Source: Sinorhizobium sp. BG8 (GTDB taxonomy: Bacteria > Pseudomonadota > Alphaproteobacteria > Rhizobiales > Rhizobiaceae). Taken from it: a stretch of 64,000 nucleotides of DNA. Where the stretch lies: contig NZ_CP044012.1 in NCBI RefSeq assembly GCF_016864555.1, positions 1-64,000 on the forward strand, written 5' to 3'. How positions within the stretch are numbered: position 1 is the first letter of the stretch; each line of letters begins with the position of its first letter. Position numbers and translations under genes: made by a program. Below the pieces are notes generated by a model, which worked only from the letters and a program-made list of their open reading frames with translations, ran no database searches and was not told where the DNA came from. This document shows, piece after piece, positions 26,283 to 35,047 of this stretch.

Positions 26283-26642
26283 ATGCCAGAACTTCTTCCC
26301 CAGCCCGCGCGTGACGAGATAGACCTCAGTGTCGTATTCTCCACATTGTCCGACCCGCTCCGTCGCACCGCAATTGCTATTCTGGCGACGCTTCCGGACA
26401 GCACGGAGCGCAACTGCGTGTCCTTTGGCTTTCCGGTGGCCAAGGCTTCACTCACCCATCACTTCAAGATCCTTCGCGAGGCTGGACTGATCAGCCAGAT
26501 CGATTACGGAAACCGCCGCGCCTCCTCGCTTCGTCGGGAAGACATCGAGGCTCGGTTTCCTGGTCTTCTTGCCCTGCTGGTCGAAGAACTCAAGCAGGGT
26601 GGTGGCGTCGAGAAGGCTGTCGTCTCTGCCGGAAGGCGCTGA
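26283..26642 (+). CDS. ArsR-family winged-helix regulator
   Basis: A 119-residue regulator with a single winged-helix domain. LSDPLRRTAIAILATLPD begins the domain; the recognition helix region is VAKASLTHHFKILREAGLISQIDYGNRR. No classical ELCVCDL metal site is seen; the cysteine in ERNCVSF is the only obvious candidate sensor thiol. It is divergent from the YqjM-like Old Yellow Enzyme across a strong palindromic site. Such ArsR proteins without metal sites commonly repress a neighbouring detoxification gene and respond to electrophiles or oxidants; that mode is inferred here. Confidence 0.9.
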   Translation: MPELLPQPARDEIDLSVVFSTLSDPLRRTAIAILATLPDSTERNCVSFGFPVAKASLTHHFKILREAGLISQIDYGNRRASSLRREDIEARFPGLLALLVEELKQGGGVEKAVVSAGRR

Positions 26643-27117
26643 GCCTATTGCTTGCCCTGCGTGTCCCGAAGGCAGCGGACTTCAAACGAGCACCGAGCCT
26701 AGTTTAAGACGCAAAGGCACCAAAACGTGGCCAGCCTCAAACGAAGCGGCCAGTTCGTGATGGAATTTGAACCACGAAGCCCTTGTTCGCCTTGAGGGTG
26801 TCGTACATACGCCCCAACCTCTCCAGCATGACTTCGGCTAACTCGTCACGGCGACCGATTTTTTGGCGCTATGCGGATAGCAAGATCGCGGTTGGTCGCC
26901 AACTCGGCAGTACCGTTCGCAGGGGCGTTCGTGAACGACCTCTATCGGACAGCCGCAAACGCCCGCATAAATTACGTTCGCAGAGCCTCCTGTTTAGGCA
27001 GCCGCTTGCATTTTCGCTGTGCAAGACTTTCTGGATATCAGACCGTTGAAATTGAGTATTGGACAGTTTTCCCCCACCCAAGAAAGTATCTCTATCCTTT
27101 ACAGAACGGAGTATATT
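26643..27117. other. Intergenic stretch, 475 bases
   Basis: This lies between arsR and the amidase gene. It holds a short protein-like fragment on the minus strand (separate entry) and, at the right end, ACGGAG as ribosome site for the amidase. No RNA gene was recognised. Confidence 0.4.
26737..26868 (-). pseudogene. Possible gene remnant, C-terminal fragment of about 43 residues
   Basis: The frame between stops reads GRRDELAEVMLERLGRMYDT then LKANKGFVVQIPSRTGRFV and stops at 26737. It looks like a real protein end (amphipathic helix, then a strand), but only ATG codons inside the fragment are available and the frame is closed upstream at 26869. It is best read as debris of a deleted gene. 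The family was not recognised. Confidence 0.25.
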
Positions 27118-28644
27118 ATGGATAGACGTCGATTTCTTGCGGGTGCGTTGGCTTTTACGAGTGCGTCCGCATTCAGTGTTCCGCGGTTGCGTGCGAGCAC
27201 CAACCCGCTTCGACAAGACCTCCCAGCCGACCCTTGGAAATGGAGTGCTACGCAAACGCGCAGTGCCGTTGTCGCGCGGGAAATCTCGTGCCGGGAAGTC
27301 GTAGAGGCCCACTTGGCGCGCTACGGGACGGTCAACCCGGTGGTCAACGCAATTGTGGATCTCGCACATGAGGAAGCCATTGCGAGCGCAACCCTGGCTG
27401 ATGAAATGCTTGCCCGGGGGTTCGAGCCGGGAAGACTTTTCGGTGTCCCGATGACAGTGAAGGACAACACGGATCTGAAAGGACACCGGACTGTCAATGG
27501 TCTGGCTACCGCGAGCGCTGAAGCTGCCGCAGACGATAGTCCGGTTATCCGAAGCCTTCGCTCGGCGGGTGCAATCATCATTGGCAAGACGAACACGCCC
27601 TGCCTTTCCTCCAGATGGGAAACAGACAACGCCGTCTACGGACGGACCGTGAACCCGTGGTCGCGAGAACGCACGCCCGGAGGGTCATCCGGCGGCGCTG
27701 CGGCGGCACTGGCCACTGGTATGGGCGCCTTGGCTCATGGAAACGATATCGGGGGCTCGATCCGGTACCCTGCCTATTGTTGCGGAGTGACCGGCCTTCG
27801 CCCGTCCATGGGACGAACCCCCATGTTCAACGGCACCTATCGGGCCGACCGTTCCTTCTGCAACCAGATGTTCAACGTGGAAGGCATGCTTGCCCGAAAC
27901 GTGGCGGATCTCATGCTCAGCCTCCCCGTGATCAGCGAAGGCGATGCCAGAGACCCCGCATGGAACGGTGTCCCGTCACAGAGCGGTCTTCCGGGGTCGC
28001 AACGGGTCGGTATCATCATGGAGTCCCCAGGGCTTTACGTTTCAGAGCCTGTGAAAGCCGCCCTGACGGAGACGGCTCGACGGCTCGCCGATCGAGGTTT
28101 CCTGGTGGAAGAGGTCGCGCCTCCCGTGATCGAAGAGGCGGTGGAACTCTGGGCGAAGATGGTCTTCAGCGAGTTGCGCGCCGCATGGTCTGGATTCAGC
28201 CAGATCGTGGATGCGGATGCTCGAAAGGCAAATGCGCTTTTCCTCGAGCTTGCTCCAACCCTTTCCATTGATGACTACGTGGCCGGGACAGCGGCTGTCA
28301 TGGCGATACGCCGTCGCTGGTCGGATTTCATGAACAGATGGCCGATCCTCATCGGGCCTAACTCGGGCGACCTGCCGTTCAGAAGCGGCTTTGACATCGC
28401 TTCGGTAGACGACACGCGTCACCAGATTGCATCCCAGGCTCTGATGGTGACGGTAAACCTTCTTGGGCTACCTTCCGTCGCAGTTCCCACCGCCTTCGTC
28501 GACGCGGCGGACGCTCCGAATGGTCTTCCGACCGGCGTACAGGTCATAGCCCGCCGTTTCGCCGACGAAGACGCCCTGGCGGTCGCGGAAGTCATTCAGA
28601 CAGCGTTCCCGCAATCGACGCTTACCGATCCGATCCGGAACTGA
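27118..28644 (+). CDS. Amidase-signature hydrolase with Tat signal
   Basis: A 508-residue amidase. The Lys-Ser-Ser triad is visible as Lys115 in MTVKDN, Ser191 in TPGGSSGG and Ser214 in GGSIRYPA. The N-terminus MDRRRFLAGALAF with a following Ala-rich stretch is a twin-arginine signal, so export as a folded enzyme is likely; most amidases of this family are cytoplasmic. The start at 27118 has ACGGAG 9 bases upstream and places RRxFL right at the N-terminus. Its stop overlaps the end of a convergent LysR gene by 23 bases. Substrate unknown; bulky amides or peptides in the periplasm are possible. Confidence 0.92.
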   Translation: MDRRRFLAGALAFTSASAFSVPRLRASTNPLRQDLPADPWKWSATQTRSAVVAREISCREVVEAHLARYGTVNPVVNAIVDLAHEEAIASATLADEMLARGFEPGRLFGVPMTVKDNTDLKGHRTVNGLATASAEAAADDSPVIRSLRSAGAIIIGKTNTPCLSSRWETDNAVYGRTVNPWSRERTPGGSSGGAAAALATGMGALAHGNDIGGSIRYPAYCCGVTGLRPSMGRTPMFNGTYRADRSFCNQMFNVEGMLARNVADLMLSLPVISEGDARDPAWNGVPSQSGLPGSQRVGIIMESPGLYVSEPVKAALTETARRLADRGFLVEEVAPPVIEEAVELWAKMVFSELRAAWSGFSQIVDADARKANALFLELAPTLSIDDYVAGTAAVMAIRRRWSDFMNRWPILIGPNSGDLPFRSGFDIASVDDTRHQIASQALMVTVNLLGLPSVAVPTAFVDAADAPNGLPTGVQVIARRFADEDALAVAEVIQTAFPQSTLTDPIRN

Positions 28645-29554
28645 CATCCCGGCTGGGAGCCAACGCCGATCCCACCACGTCGAGGAACCGGTCTAGAACG
28701 GCTCCTCGCTTTTCCGCCCTCCGGCAGAGGACGAGATCAATATGCAATTCGTGTTCCGGCGCGTCGACCTCGATACTCCGGAATACGACGTTATCACGCC
28801 GGATAGCGGCGAGAGATCCCGGAACGAGGGCTACTCCAATGCCGGCCGCAACGAGACTTGCGATGGTTTGCATCTGATTGGCGAATTGCACGATCCGCGG
28901 AGAGTACCCTGCACTTCGGCAGAGCCCCACCATTTGATCGTGAAATCCGAGCCCTTCCGAGCGGGGTGAGGCAATGAAGTTTTCGTCCGCAAGTGCTGCC
29001 AACGGAACCTGAGGTGCCGCGGCGTGTGTGTGTCCCGTTGGAAGCGCCACCAATACGGGTTCGCTTTGCACCCTCTGGAACACCAAACCGGTCACCGGCG
29101 TGCCAGGCCAACGCATGAAGCCAACATCCATTTCACCGGACTGCAAAAGCTCGATCTGTTGGGCAGTCGTGCCTTCCCGCAGATCCAGTTCCACATCGGG
29201 AAAGGCTTGCCGGAACGAGCGCAGGATTGGCGGCAGGAACTCCAGATGCGCGGTGTCGATGAAGGAGACGGACAGCCGGCCTGCAACGCCGCTCGCGATC
29301 CGGCGGGCGTTCTCCACCCCCTCCTCGAGTTCGCCCAACAGTTTACGCGCTGTCACAAGGAAGTCATGGCCGGCACCCGTCAAGGTTACATTCCGGTTGT
29401 CCCGTTCGAACAGACGCGCACCGACTTCCTCTTCCAGCCGCTTAATCGCCTGACTGAGAGGAGGCTGAGCCATGTTCAAGCGGTTCGCGGCACGACTGAA
29501 ATGCAGCTCCTCCGCAACGACGACGAACTGCCGGAGAAGACGGGTCTCGATCAT
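28622..29554 (-). CDS. LysR-family regulator (CbnR/CatR-like)
   Basis: A 310-residue LysR protein. The N-terminus MIETRLLRQFVVVAEELHFSRAANRLNMAQPPLSQAIKRLEEEVGARLF is close to the class that controls aromatic or chloro-catechol catabolism (LHFxRAAxxLxxxQPPLSxQI). The effector domain contains GRLSVSFIDTAHLEFLPPILRSF. The start is uncertain between 29554, 29560 and 29566 because of repeated Met codons. It overlaps the amidase gene tail-to-tail, so it may regulate the amidase only at a distance; no divergent target is adjacent because the next gene is on the same strand. Confidence 0.88.
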   Translation of the reverse strand: MIETRLLRQFVVVAEELHFSRAANRLNMAQPPLSQAIKRLEEEVGARLFERDNRNVTLTGAGHDFLVTARKLLGELEEGVENARRIASGVAGRLSVSFIDTAHLEFLPPILRSFRQAFPDVELDLREGTTAQQIELLQSGEMDVGFMRWPGTPVTGLVFQRVQSEPVLVALPTGHTHAAAPQVPLAALADENFIASPRSEGLGFHDQMVGLCRSAGYSPRIVQFANQMQTIASLVAAGIGVALVPGSLAAIRRDNVVFRSIEVDAPEHELHIDLVLCRRAEKRGAVLDRFLDVVGSALAPSRDVSSGSDR

Positions 29555-29672
29555 GCTCATACTCACGACATATCAATACAGCGTAATTATCATAATTGAG
29601 ATATCGCGGTCGAGAGCGAGCAGTCTTTGCAGTTTTGCACGGGCGAGATGCCGCAGCGACTTTCGCAAAATC

Positions 29673-30578
29673 TCATGAAGCGCGCCCAACCCTCACCTCC
29701 TTGATGAGATCGACGAAACTGCGCAATTTTGCGGGAATGTGACGGCGGCCGGGATAGTAGAGGCAGAGGCCCGGATAGGGTGGCGTCCAGTCGGCGAGCA
29801 CCTGCTCAAGACGTCCGTTCGCAACGTCTTCGGCGACCTGCCACTCGTTGAGATAGGCAAGCCCTGCCCCTTCCCTTGCGGCACGAAGCATCAGACCGCT
29901 TTCGTCGAGCGTCAGCTGGCCGCGCACGTCCATGCTGAAACTCTCCCCGCGGCGCTCAAATTCCCAGCGGTAGAGCGCGCCGCTGGCCATGCGGGCACGA
30001 ATGCACTGGTGTTTCTGCAGGTCGGCCGGAATTTTCGGTTTTCCATGGCTCTGGAAATACCTTGAAGAACCGACGATTGCGGGACGGAGGCTGTCACTGA
30101 TCGGGACGACCACCATGTCCGGCGGAACGGCTTCGCGAATACGGATCCCGGCATCGAAGCCTTGGGCATTGATGTCGACCAGCGCGCCTTCCGTCACGAT
30201 CTCCACCGCCATTTGCGGGTTGCGGCGCATGTATTCGAGGACCAGTGGCGCCAGGATCATGCGGGTTGCGCCGATCGAACTGTTGATACGCAACGTGCCT
30301 GTCGGTTCCGCCCGATGCTCGTCGACATGTTCGACGGCATTCCGGATCGCGGCCAGTGCCGGTGTGATTTCCGCCACGAACTGTTCGCCGGCGGCTGAGA
30401 GGACGACGCTGCGGGTCGATCGGTTGAACAGCCGCACCCCTATGCGTGCCTCGAGCGCGGCGATTTGCTGGCTGAGTGCGGAGGAGGAAATACCGAGTTC
30501 GCGGGCGGCGGAACGGAAGCCGCCCTGTGCGGCAACCGTGACCACTGCCTCAAGTTCTGCAAGTGAACCACGCATCAT
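29673..30578 (-). CDS. LysR-family regulator, divergent to aldehyde dehydrogenase
   Basis: A 301-residue LysR protein of the PgrR/DmlR-like group. The helix-turn-helix is LEAVVTVAAQGGFRSAARELGISSSALSQQIAALEARIGVRLF, and the effector domain starts GTLRINSSIGATRMILAPLV. The start at 30578 has AAGGAAA upstream; adjacent Met codons make 30575 possible. It is divergent from the aldehyde dehydrogenase gene across 96 bases, the classic LysR arrangement, so that gene is its likely target. Confidence 0.9.
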   Translation of the reverse strand: MMRGSLAELEAVVTVAAQGGFRSAARELGISSSALSQQIAALEARIGVRLFNRSTRSVVLSAAGEQFVAEITPALAAIRNAVEHVDEHRAEPTGTLRINSSIGATRMILAPLVLEYMRRNPQMAVEIVTEGALVDINAQGFDAGIRIREAVPPDMVVVPISDSLRPAIVGSSRYFQSHGKPKIPADLQKHQCIRARMASGALYRWEFERRGESFSMDVRGQLTLDESGLMLRAAREGAGLAYLNEWQVAEDVANGRLEQVLADWTPPYPGLCLYYPGRRHIPAKLRSFVDLIKEVRVGRAS

Positions 30579-30674
30579 TGTCCGTATTTCCTTATCAGAT
30601 CGCACGCCTTTGACCAACTTATCAGGACAATAACGAAATGCCAGATAAAGCGCATCACATCAAAGGAGATAGAC

Positions 30675-32090
30675 GTGCGCCAAATCGACAAAGTCTACAT
30701 TGACGGCGAGTTCACCACCCCGCACGGCACGGAAATGGCCAGCCTTTTCAACCCCTCTACCGAAGAGCAGATCGGCACCGTACGCCTTGGTGACGAGCAG
30801 GATGCGCAGGCGGCAATAGCTGCCGCGAAGCGCGCGTTCCCAGCATTTTCACGGAAGAGCAAGGCAGAGCGGATCGAGATGCTGCAACACCTGAGTTCCG
30901 TTGTTTCGGCACGCATTCCGGACTTAACGCAGGCCATGGCGACAGAATACGGCGCTCCGCAAGCCTTCACCCGCTTTGCCATTCCGCATGCTGCATCAAT
31001 CTTCCTCGACATGGCCAAGGTGCTGGAGGATTACGATTTCGAGAGACGGATGGGCAGTGCCACGGTGCGGATGCAGCCGATCGGCGTTGCAGCGGCCATC
31101 ACTCCCTGGAACAGCAACATCGGCTTCATCTCGTCCAAGCTCGCAACCGCGATCGCCGCCGGCACCACCATCGTCATCAAGCCGAGCGAGATGAGCGCGA
31201 TCCAGACACATGCCCTGGTCGAATGCCTTCACGAAGCAGGGCTGCCGAAGGGCGTCTTCAACATCGTCAACGGCCGCGGCGACGTGGTGGGCGCGGAATT
31301 CGCCCGCCATCCGGACATTGCCAAGGTGACGTTCACCGGCTCCACCGCGGTCGGCAAGAACATCCTGCGTACCGGTGCCGACAGCCTGAAACGTGTTACG
31401 CTGGAACTCGGTGGCAAGGGCCCAAACATCATTCTGGATGATGCCGACCTGAATACGGCCATTCCAGCCGCCCTGCGGATGGGCTTCATGAACAGCGGGC
31501 AGGCCTGCATCGCCGGTACACGAATTCTTGCACCTGCTCATCGCATGGACGAAATTCTGGTGCAACTGAAGCTGGGCGCCGCCCTGTTCAGGGCAGGAGA
31601 TCCTGCCGATCCACAGGTGATGATCGGACCGATGGTGAGCCGGAAACAGTATGACCGCGTGCAATCCTATATCGAACTGGGACTGCAGGAAGGCGCCAAA
31701 TTGCTGACTGGTGGCCCCGGCCGACCGGAGGGCCTGGACCGCGGCTGGTTCACGCAGCCGACAATCTTCTTCGACGTCCGTAACGACACGCGGATTGCGC
31801 GCGAGGAGATTTTCGGCCCTGTCCTGTCGGTTATTGCCTATCGCGATGAGGAAGAGGCGATAGCAATCGCCAATGACACCCAGTATGGCCTGCAAGCCTA
31901 TCTCCACGGCAGCGACATGGCCCATATGCACGCACTGGCCGAGCGTCTGGACTGCGGGCGAGTGGTCATCAACGGCGCACCGCATGAGCCGCTGGCACCT
32001 TTCGGCGGCTTCAAGCAATCGGGCATTGGCCGGGAATATGGCGTGTTCGGGCTGGAAGGTTTTCTTGAGCCGAAAGCCATCCTGTCTTGA
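30675..32090 (+). CDS. NAD(P)-dependent aldehyde dehydrogenase
   Basis: A 471-residue aldehyde dehydrogenase. Conserved elements are the Asn in ITPWNSN, Lys in TIVIKPSEMS, FTGSTAVGKNI, catalytic Glu in LELGGKGPNII, catalytic Cys in NSGQACIAGTRIL and the late EEIFGPVLSVI. The start is GTG at 30675 with AAAGGAGA upstream. It is divergent from a LysR regulator that probably controls it. The aldehyde is not evident from sequence; the family covers many small and aromatic aldehydes. A hairpin just after the stop probably ends transcription. Confidence 0.93.
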   Translation: MRQIDKVYIDGEFTTPHGTEMASLFNPSTEEQIGTVRLGDEQDAQAAIAAAKRAFPAFSRKSKAERIEMLQHLSSVVSARIPDLTQAMATEYGAPQAFTRFAIPHAASIFLDMAKVLEDYDFERRMGSATVRMQPIGVAAAITPWNSNIGFISSKLATAIAAGTTIVIKPSEMSAIQTHALVECLHEAGLPKGVFNIVNGRGDVVGAEFARHPDIAKVTFTGSTAVGKNILRTGADSLKRVTLELGGKGPNIILDDADLNTAIPAALRMGFMNSGQACIAGTRILAPAHRMDEILVQLKLGAALFRAGDPADPQVMIGPMVSRKQYDRVQSYIELGLQEGAKLLTGGPGRPEGLDRGWFTQPTIFFDVRNDTRIAREEIFGPVLSVIAYRDEEEAIAIANDTQYGLQAYLHGSDMAHMHALAERLDCGRVVINGAPHEPLAPFGGFKQSGIGREYGVFGLEGFLEPKAILS

Positions 32091-32106
32091 GAGGGCGCTA
32101 AAGAAG

Positions 32107-32138
32107 GAACGGCTCCTGCCTAAAGGCAAGAGCCGTTC
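32107..32138. terminator. Bidirectional hairpin between the aldehyde dehydrogenase and ohr units
   Basis: GAACGGCTC pairs with GAGCCGTTC, extended inward by TGCC/GGCA around a short loop. It lies 17 bases after the aldehyde dehydrogenase stop and 12 bases after the stop of the small peptide gene read from the other strand. A T-rich tail (CCTTCTTT) follows on the minus strand. Confidence 0.65.
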
Positions 32139-32149
32139 AGTACCGGATA

Positions 32150-32272
32150 TCAATAGATCGACGCCAGACTGAATAGGCTGGCAAGCGGAGAAGGCTCCGT
32201 GGAAGCGACATCGTACATGCACGGGGCTGCGAAGACCGATGCAATCACGGCCAGAATGACCAGCGTCCGCAT
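32150..32272 (-). CDS. Small secreted peptide, 40 residues, downstream of ohr
   Basis: Starting at the ATG at 32272, the frame encodes MRTLVILAVIASVFAAPCMY followed by 20 residues rich in Ser, Ala, Leu and Pro. The N-terminus is a Sec-like hydrophobic signal with a possible AAPC lipobox-like cleavage site. A strong GGAGGG ribosome site lies 7 bases upstream, and the start is 13 bases after the ohr stop on the same strand. A hairpin follows 12 bases after the stop. The gene is too short for standard calling. Its link to peroxide defence is inferred from position only. Confidence 0.55.
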   Translation of the reverse strand: MRTLVILAVIASVFAAPCMYDVASTEPSPLASLFSLASIY

Positions 32273-32285
32273 GGAACCCTCCCCC

Positions 32286-32702
32286 TCAGGCAAGATTGAG
32301 CACCACGTCTACGTTGCCGCGCGTCGCCTTGGAATAGGGGCAATTCTGATGGGCCTCATCGACGAGCGCCCGTGCAAGCTCCGGCTCAAGACCGGGCAGG
32401 CTGATGCTCAGGCGTGCTTGCAGCAAATAGGCGCCGCCCGTCGTCCCGAGATCGACTTCAGCATCAACCGCTGTGCCTTCGGGCAGACGCAGCTTGCGCT
32501 TGCCCGCAGCAAAGCCCATGGCACCGATAAAGCAAGCCGACCAGCCGGCCGCGAACAGTTGTTCTGGATTGGTGCCAGGTTGGGGCGAACCGGGAGGCGA
32601 AAGCCTGACGTCGAGCTGCGCATCGTCGCTGAGGGCAAAGCCGTCACGTCCGCCGGTGGTGCGGGTCCTGCCTGTGTAGAGAACCTTTTCGATCTGGGTC
32701 AT
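32286..32702 (-). CDS. ohr: Organic hydroperoxide resistance protein Ohr
   Basis: A 138-residue OsmC/Ohr-family thiol peroxidase that reduces organic hydroperoxides, usually with lipoylated partner proteins. The two active-site cysteines are Cys57 (SACFIGAM) and Cys121 (HQNCPYSKAT), and the conserved Arg near residue 20 is present (TTGGRDG). Length is typical. No ohrR regulator gene is adjacent and no typical OhrR palindrome was seen in the 150 bases upstream, so control may come from elsewhere. A small secreted peptide gene follows 13 bases downstream. Confidence 0.95.
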   Translation of the reverse strand: MTQIEKVLYTGRTRTTGGRDGFALSDDAQLDVRLSPPGSPQPGTNPEQLFAAGWSACFIGAMGFAAGKRKLRLPEGTAVDAEVDLGTTGGAYLLQARLSISLPGLEPELARALVDEAHQNCPYSKATRGNVDVVLNLA

Positions 32703-32853
32703 GGAACACTCCTTTGTTGCTGACGAAGGGTGTTTTGACGGTTGGACGTATCCGGCTTGTTTCGGAAAATCAGCGAAGTGTATCAGAGCGTAGCAGTGAC
32801 GCGTGGTAAAACCTTCTCATACCAATTCCGGGACGAGCCCGGGATGAGAATGT

Positions 32854-34212
32854 TCAGCGAAGCGTCAGCTCGGCGGCCAGCCCGCCGCCTTCGCGATTGT
32901 ATAATCGCACGGAACCACCGATCGCGCCCGCAAGCTGCTGGGCGATGGCGAGCCCGAGGCCTGCCCCACCGGTTTCGCGGTTTCGCGACTGTTCCAGCCT
33001 AAAGAATGGCTGCATCACCGCTTCGAGCATGTCTTCGGAAATACCTGGTCCGCGATCCAGCACGCTGATGACGATCGCTCCCTCTCGCCCGCGCTCCACG
33101 TCGATCTCTGCTGCACCGGAAAACTTGATCGCGTTGTCGATGAAATTCGTGAGGATCCGCCGCAGTGCATGCGGTTTGGTCGAGATCGTAGCTTGAACCG
33201 CCCCGATCAGGCTCACCGCCTTGCCGGTGTCCTGATAATCGTATGCGATGCTGTCGATGAAGGAAGAGAGGTCGATCCGAGAGGTCTTTTCCGCGTTCCC
33301 ATGCGCGCTGCGGGCATAGGCGATCCCATCCTGCACCAGCCGCTCGATCTCGCCTAGATCGCTGACAAGCTTTTCCTTTTCGGGCGTGTCGTCCGCCATA
33401 TCGGCACGCAGTCGCATGCGGGTTATCGGCGTTTGCAGGTCATGCGAGATCGCCGCCAGGATCTGTACACGCTCTTCCAGATGCTGGGCAATGCGCTCAC
33501 GCATCGCATTGAAGGCACGCCCTGCCCGCACGACCTCGGTCGGCCCGACCTCGCTCATCGGCTGGCCCTTCGTGCTCGGATCGACGGCGTCGGCAGCTGC
33601 CGCGAGATCACCAAGAGGGCGGATGGCCTGACGCACCGCAAACCAGGTGCAGAATATCAACAACGCCATCTGGACGGCAAAAACATAGGGAAGCCAGCCA
33701 GCAATCGGCATGACGCCACGTGACATCACATCGATCGTCAGCTCGGAACCGTCAGACAGGGTCACATGGCCCTGCAGTCGCTTGTCATCATCGGGAATGG
33801 CCTCGACTCTTAAGGGAAATTTATGCCCTGCCGCTTCCTCGATCCGCTCCGCGATCTCCGCGCCCCGGCCTGACATATCCGGCACGCCGGGAAGACCGGG
33901 ACCAAGCACAAGGCGATAATTGCCCCGACTGAGTCGATCGAGCCATTGCGGCCGCTCATCAGCAGGCAGCCGGTCTATGACGGCGATGGACGTTGCCAGA
34001 TCGCTTTCGAGCGTGCCGAGCATGACGGCCTTGGCCGACATGTAGCGTTCCATGAAAAGGATGCTGAAGGAGAGCCCATATGCAATGGCCAACCCCGCAA
34101 ACAGGATGATGAAAAGCCGCGAACGCAGCGTGCTCGGCCACCAGAAGCCGCGGCGCACGCTGCCGGCAGACCTGCCATTCGTCGCGCTGCTGTTCATGCC
34201 ACCCCTGCTCAT
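32854..34212 (-). CDS. Sensor histidine kinase
   Basis: A 452-residue inner-membrane sensor. The order is a short cytoplasmic N-terminus, a first transmembrane helix (about 31-52), a periplasmic sensor of about 120 residues, a second transmembrane helix (about 170-190), a HAMP domain, and the phosphoacceptor His in SHDLQTPITRMRL. The HATPase domain follows (NFIDNAIKFS, DRGPGIS, GGAGLGLAIAQQ). Architecture resembles EnvZ/RstB-type kinases. Its ATG overlaps the regulator stop (ATGA), so the two proteins are co-translated. The signal is unknown; neighbours suggest envelope or redox stress. Confidence 0.93.
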   Translation of the reverse strand: MSRGGMNSSATNGRSAGSVRRGFWWPSTLRSRLFIILFAGLAIAYGLSFSILFMERYMSAKAVMLGTLESDLATSIAVIDRLPADERPQWLDRLSRGNYRLVLGPGLPGVPDMSGRGAEIAERIEEAAGHKFPLRVEAIPDDDKRLQGHVTLSDGSELTIDVMSRGVMPIAGWLPYVFAVQMALLIFCTWFAVRQAIRPLGDLAAAADAVDPSTKGQPMSEVGPTEVVRAGRAFNAMRERIAQHLEERVQILAAISHDLQTPITRMRLRADMADDTPEKEKLVSDLGEIERLVQDGIAYARSAHGNAEKTSRIDLSSFIDSIAYDYQDTGKAVSLIGAVQATISTKPHALRRILTNFIDNAIKFSGAAEIDVERGREGAIVISVLDRGPGISEDMLEAVMQPFFRLEQSRNRETGGAGLGLAIAQQLAGAIGGSVRLYNREGGGLAAELTLR

Positions 34213-34949
34213 CTCCTCGGCTCCGAAATCTCGACTGGTGTCGAAAAGACGTAGCCTTCCGCCCGCACCGTCTTGATATAGGTCGGCTCCCGCGCGTCGT
34301 CGCCGAGCCGCTGGCGCAGCCGGCTGACAAGAAGGTCGATCGAGCGGTCGAACAACTCCGCATCTCGCCCCTGTGTGAGGTTCAGCAGCTGATCGCGGTT
34401 AAGAACGCGCTGCGGGTGGTCGATGAAGACACGCAGCAACCGATATTCCGCACCGCTGAGCGCGATTTCCGTTCCTTCCCTGTCGAGGAGATGGCGACCG
34501 ACGGTATCGAGACGCCAGTCGCCGAAGGTGAGCAACTGCCCGGCTTCGCTGATCTGCAGGTTGGGCGGCAACATGCGGGTCCGGCGCAGCACAGCCTTGA
34601 TACGGGCAAGAAGCTCGCGCGCCGCGAACGGTTTCGCAAGATAGTCGTCGGCCCCCATTTCAAGCCCGATGATGCGGTCCATCTCGTCATCACGGGCGGT
34701 GAGCATCAGGACCGGCGTCGCCTTGTGCTTGCCGGCCCGCAGCTCGCGGCACAGAACCAGCCCGTCATCGCCCGGCATCATCACGTCGAGCACGATCAGA
34801 TCCACCGTGTTGCTCTCGAGGAACGTCCGCATTTGCCGACCATCGGCGGCCACCGACGCCCTGAGACCATTCTTCTTCAGATAGCTCGAAACCAGCTCGC
34901 GGATTTCACGGTCGTCATCGACGACAAGGATATGATCGATATGTTCCAT
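34209..34949 (-). CDS. OmpR-family response regulator
   Basis: A 246-residue two-domain regulator. The receiver has an acidic pocket DDD at residues 11-13, phosphoacceptor Asp55 in LIVLDVMMPGDDG, and Lys in YLAKPF. The C-terminal OmpR/PhoB winged helix contains LSGAEYRLLRVFIDHPQRVLNRDQLL and RSIDLLVSRLRQRL. The start at 34949 has GAAGG 6 bases upstream. It is co-transcribed with the kinase gene. Candidate targets are the divergent hydrolase and dipZ promoters, where pairs of 10-base direct repeats occur (36207 and 36300). Confidence 0.93.
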   Translation of the reverse strand: MEHIDHILVVDDDREIRELVSSYLKKNGLRASVAADGRQMRTFLESNTVDLIVLDVMMPGDDGLVLCRELRAGKHKATPVLMLTARDDEMDRIIGLEMGADDYLAKPFAARELLARIKAVLRRTRMLPPNLQISEAGQLLTFGDWRLDTVGRHLLDREGTEIALSGAEYRLLRVFIDHPQRVLNRDQLLNLTQGRDAELFDRSIDLLVSRLRQRLGDDAREPTYIKTVRAEGYVFSTPVEISEPRR

Positions 34950-35047
34950 GAATGCCTTCAACACCTTGACGCTTGCAAACAGCCCAATGCCGTAACCGCA
35001 ATGGCCTCGACATCAGTAAAGATATCGGTTCAGCGGCATGGGCAAGC

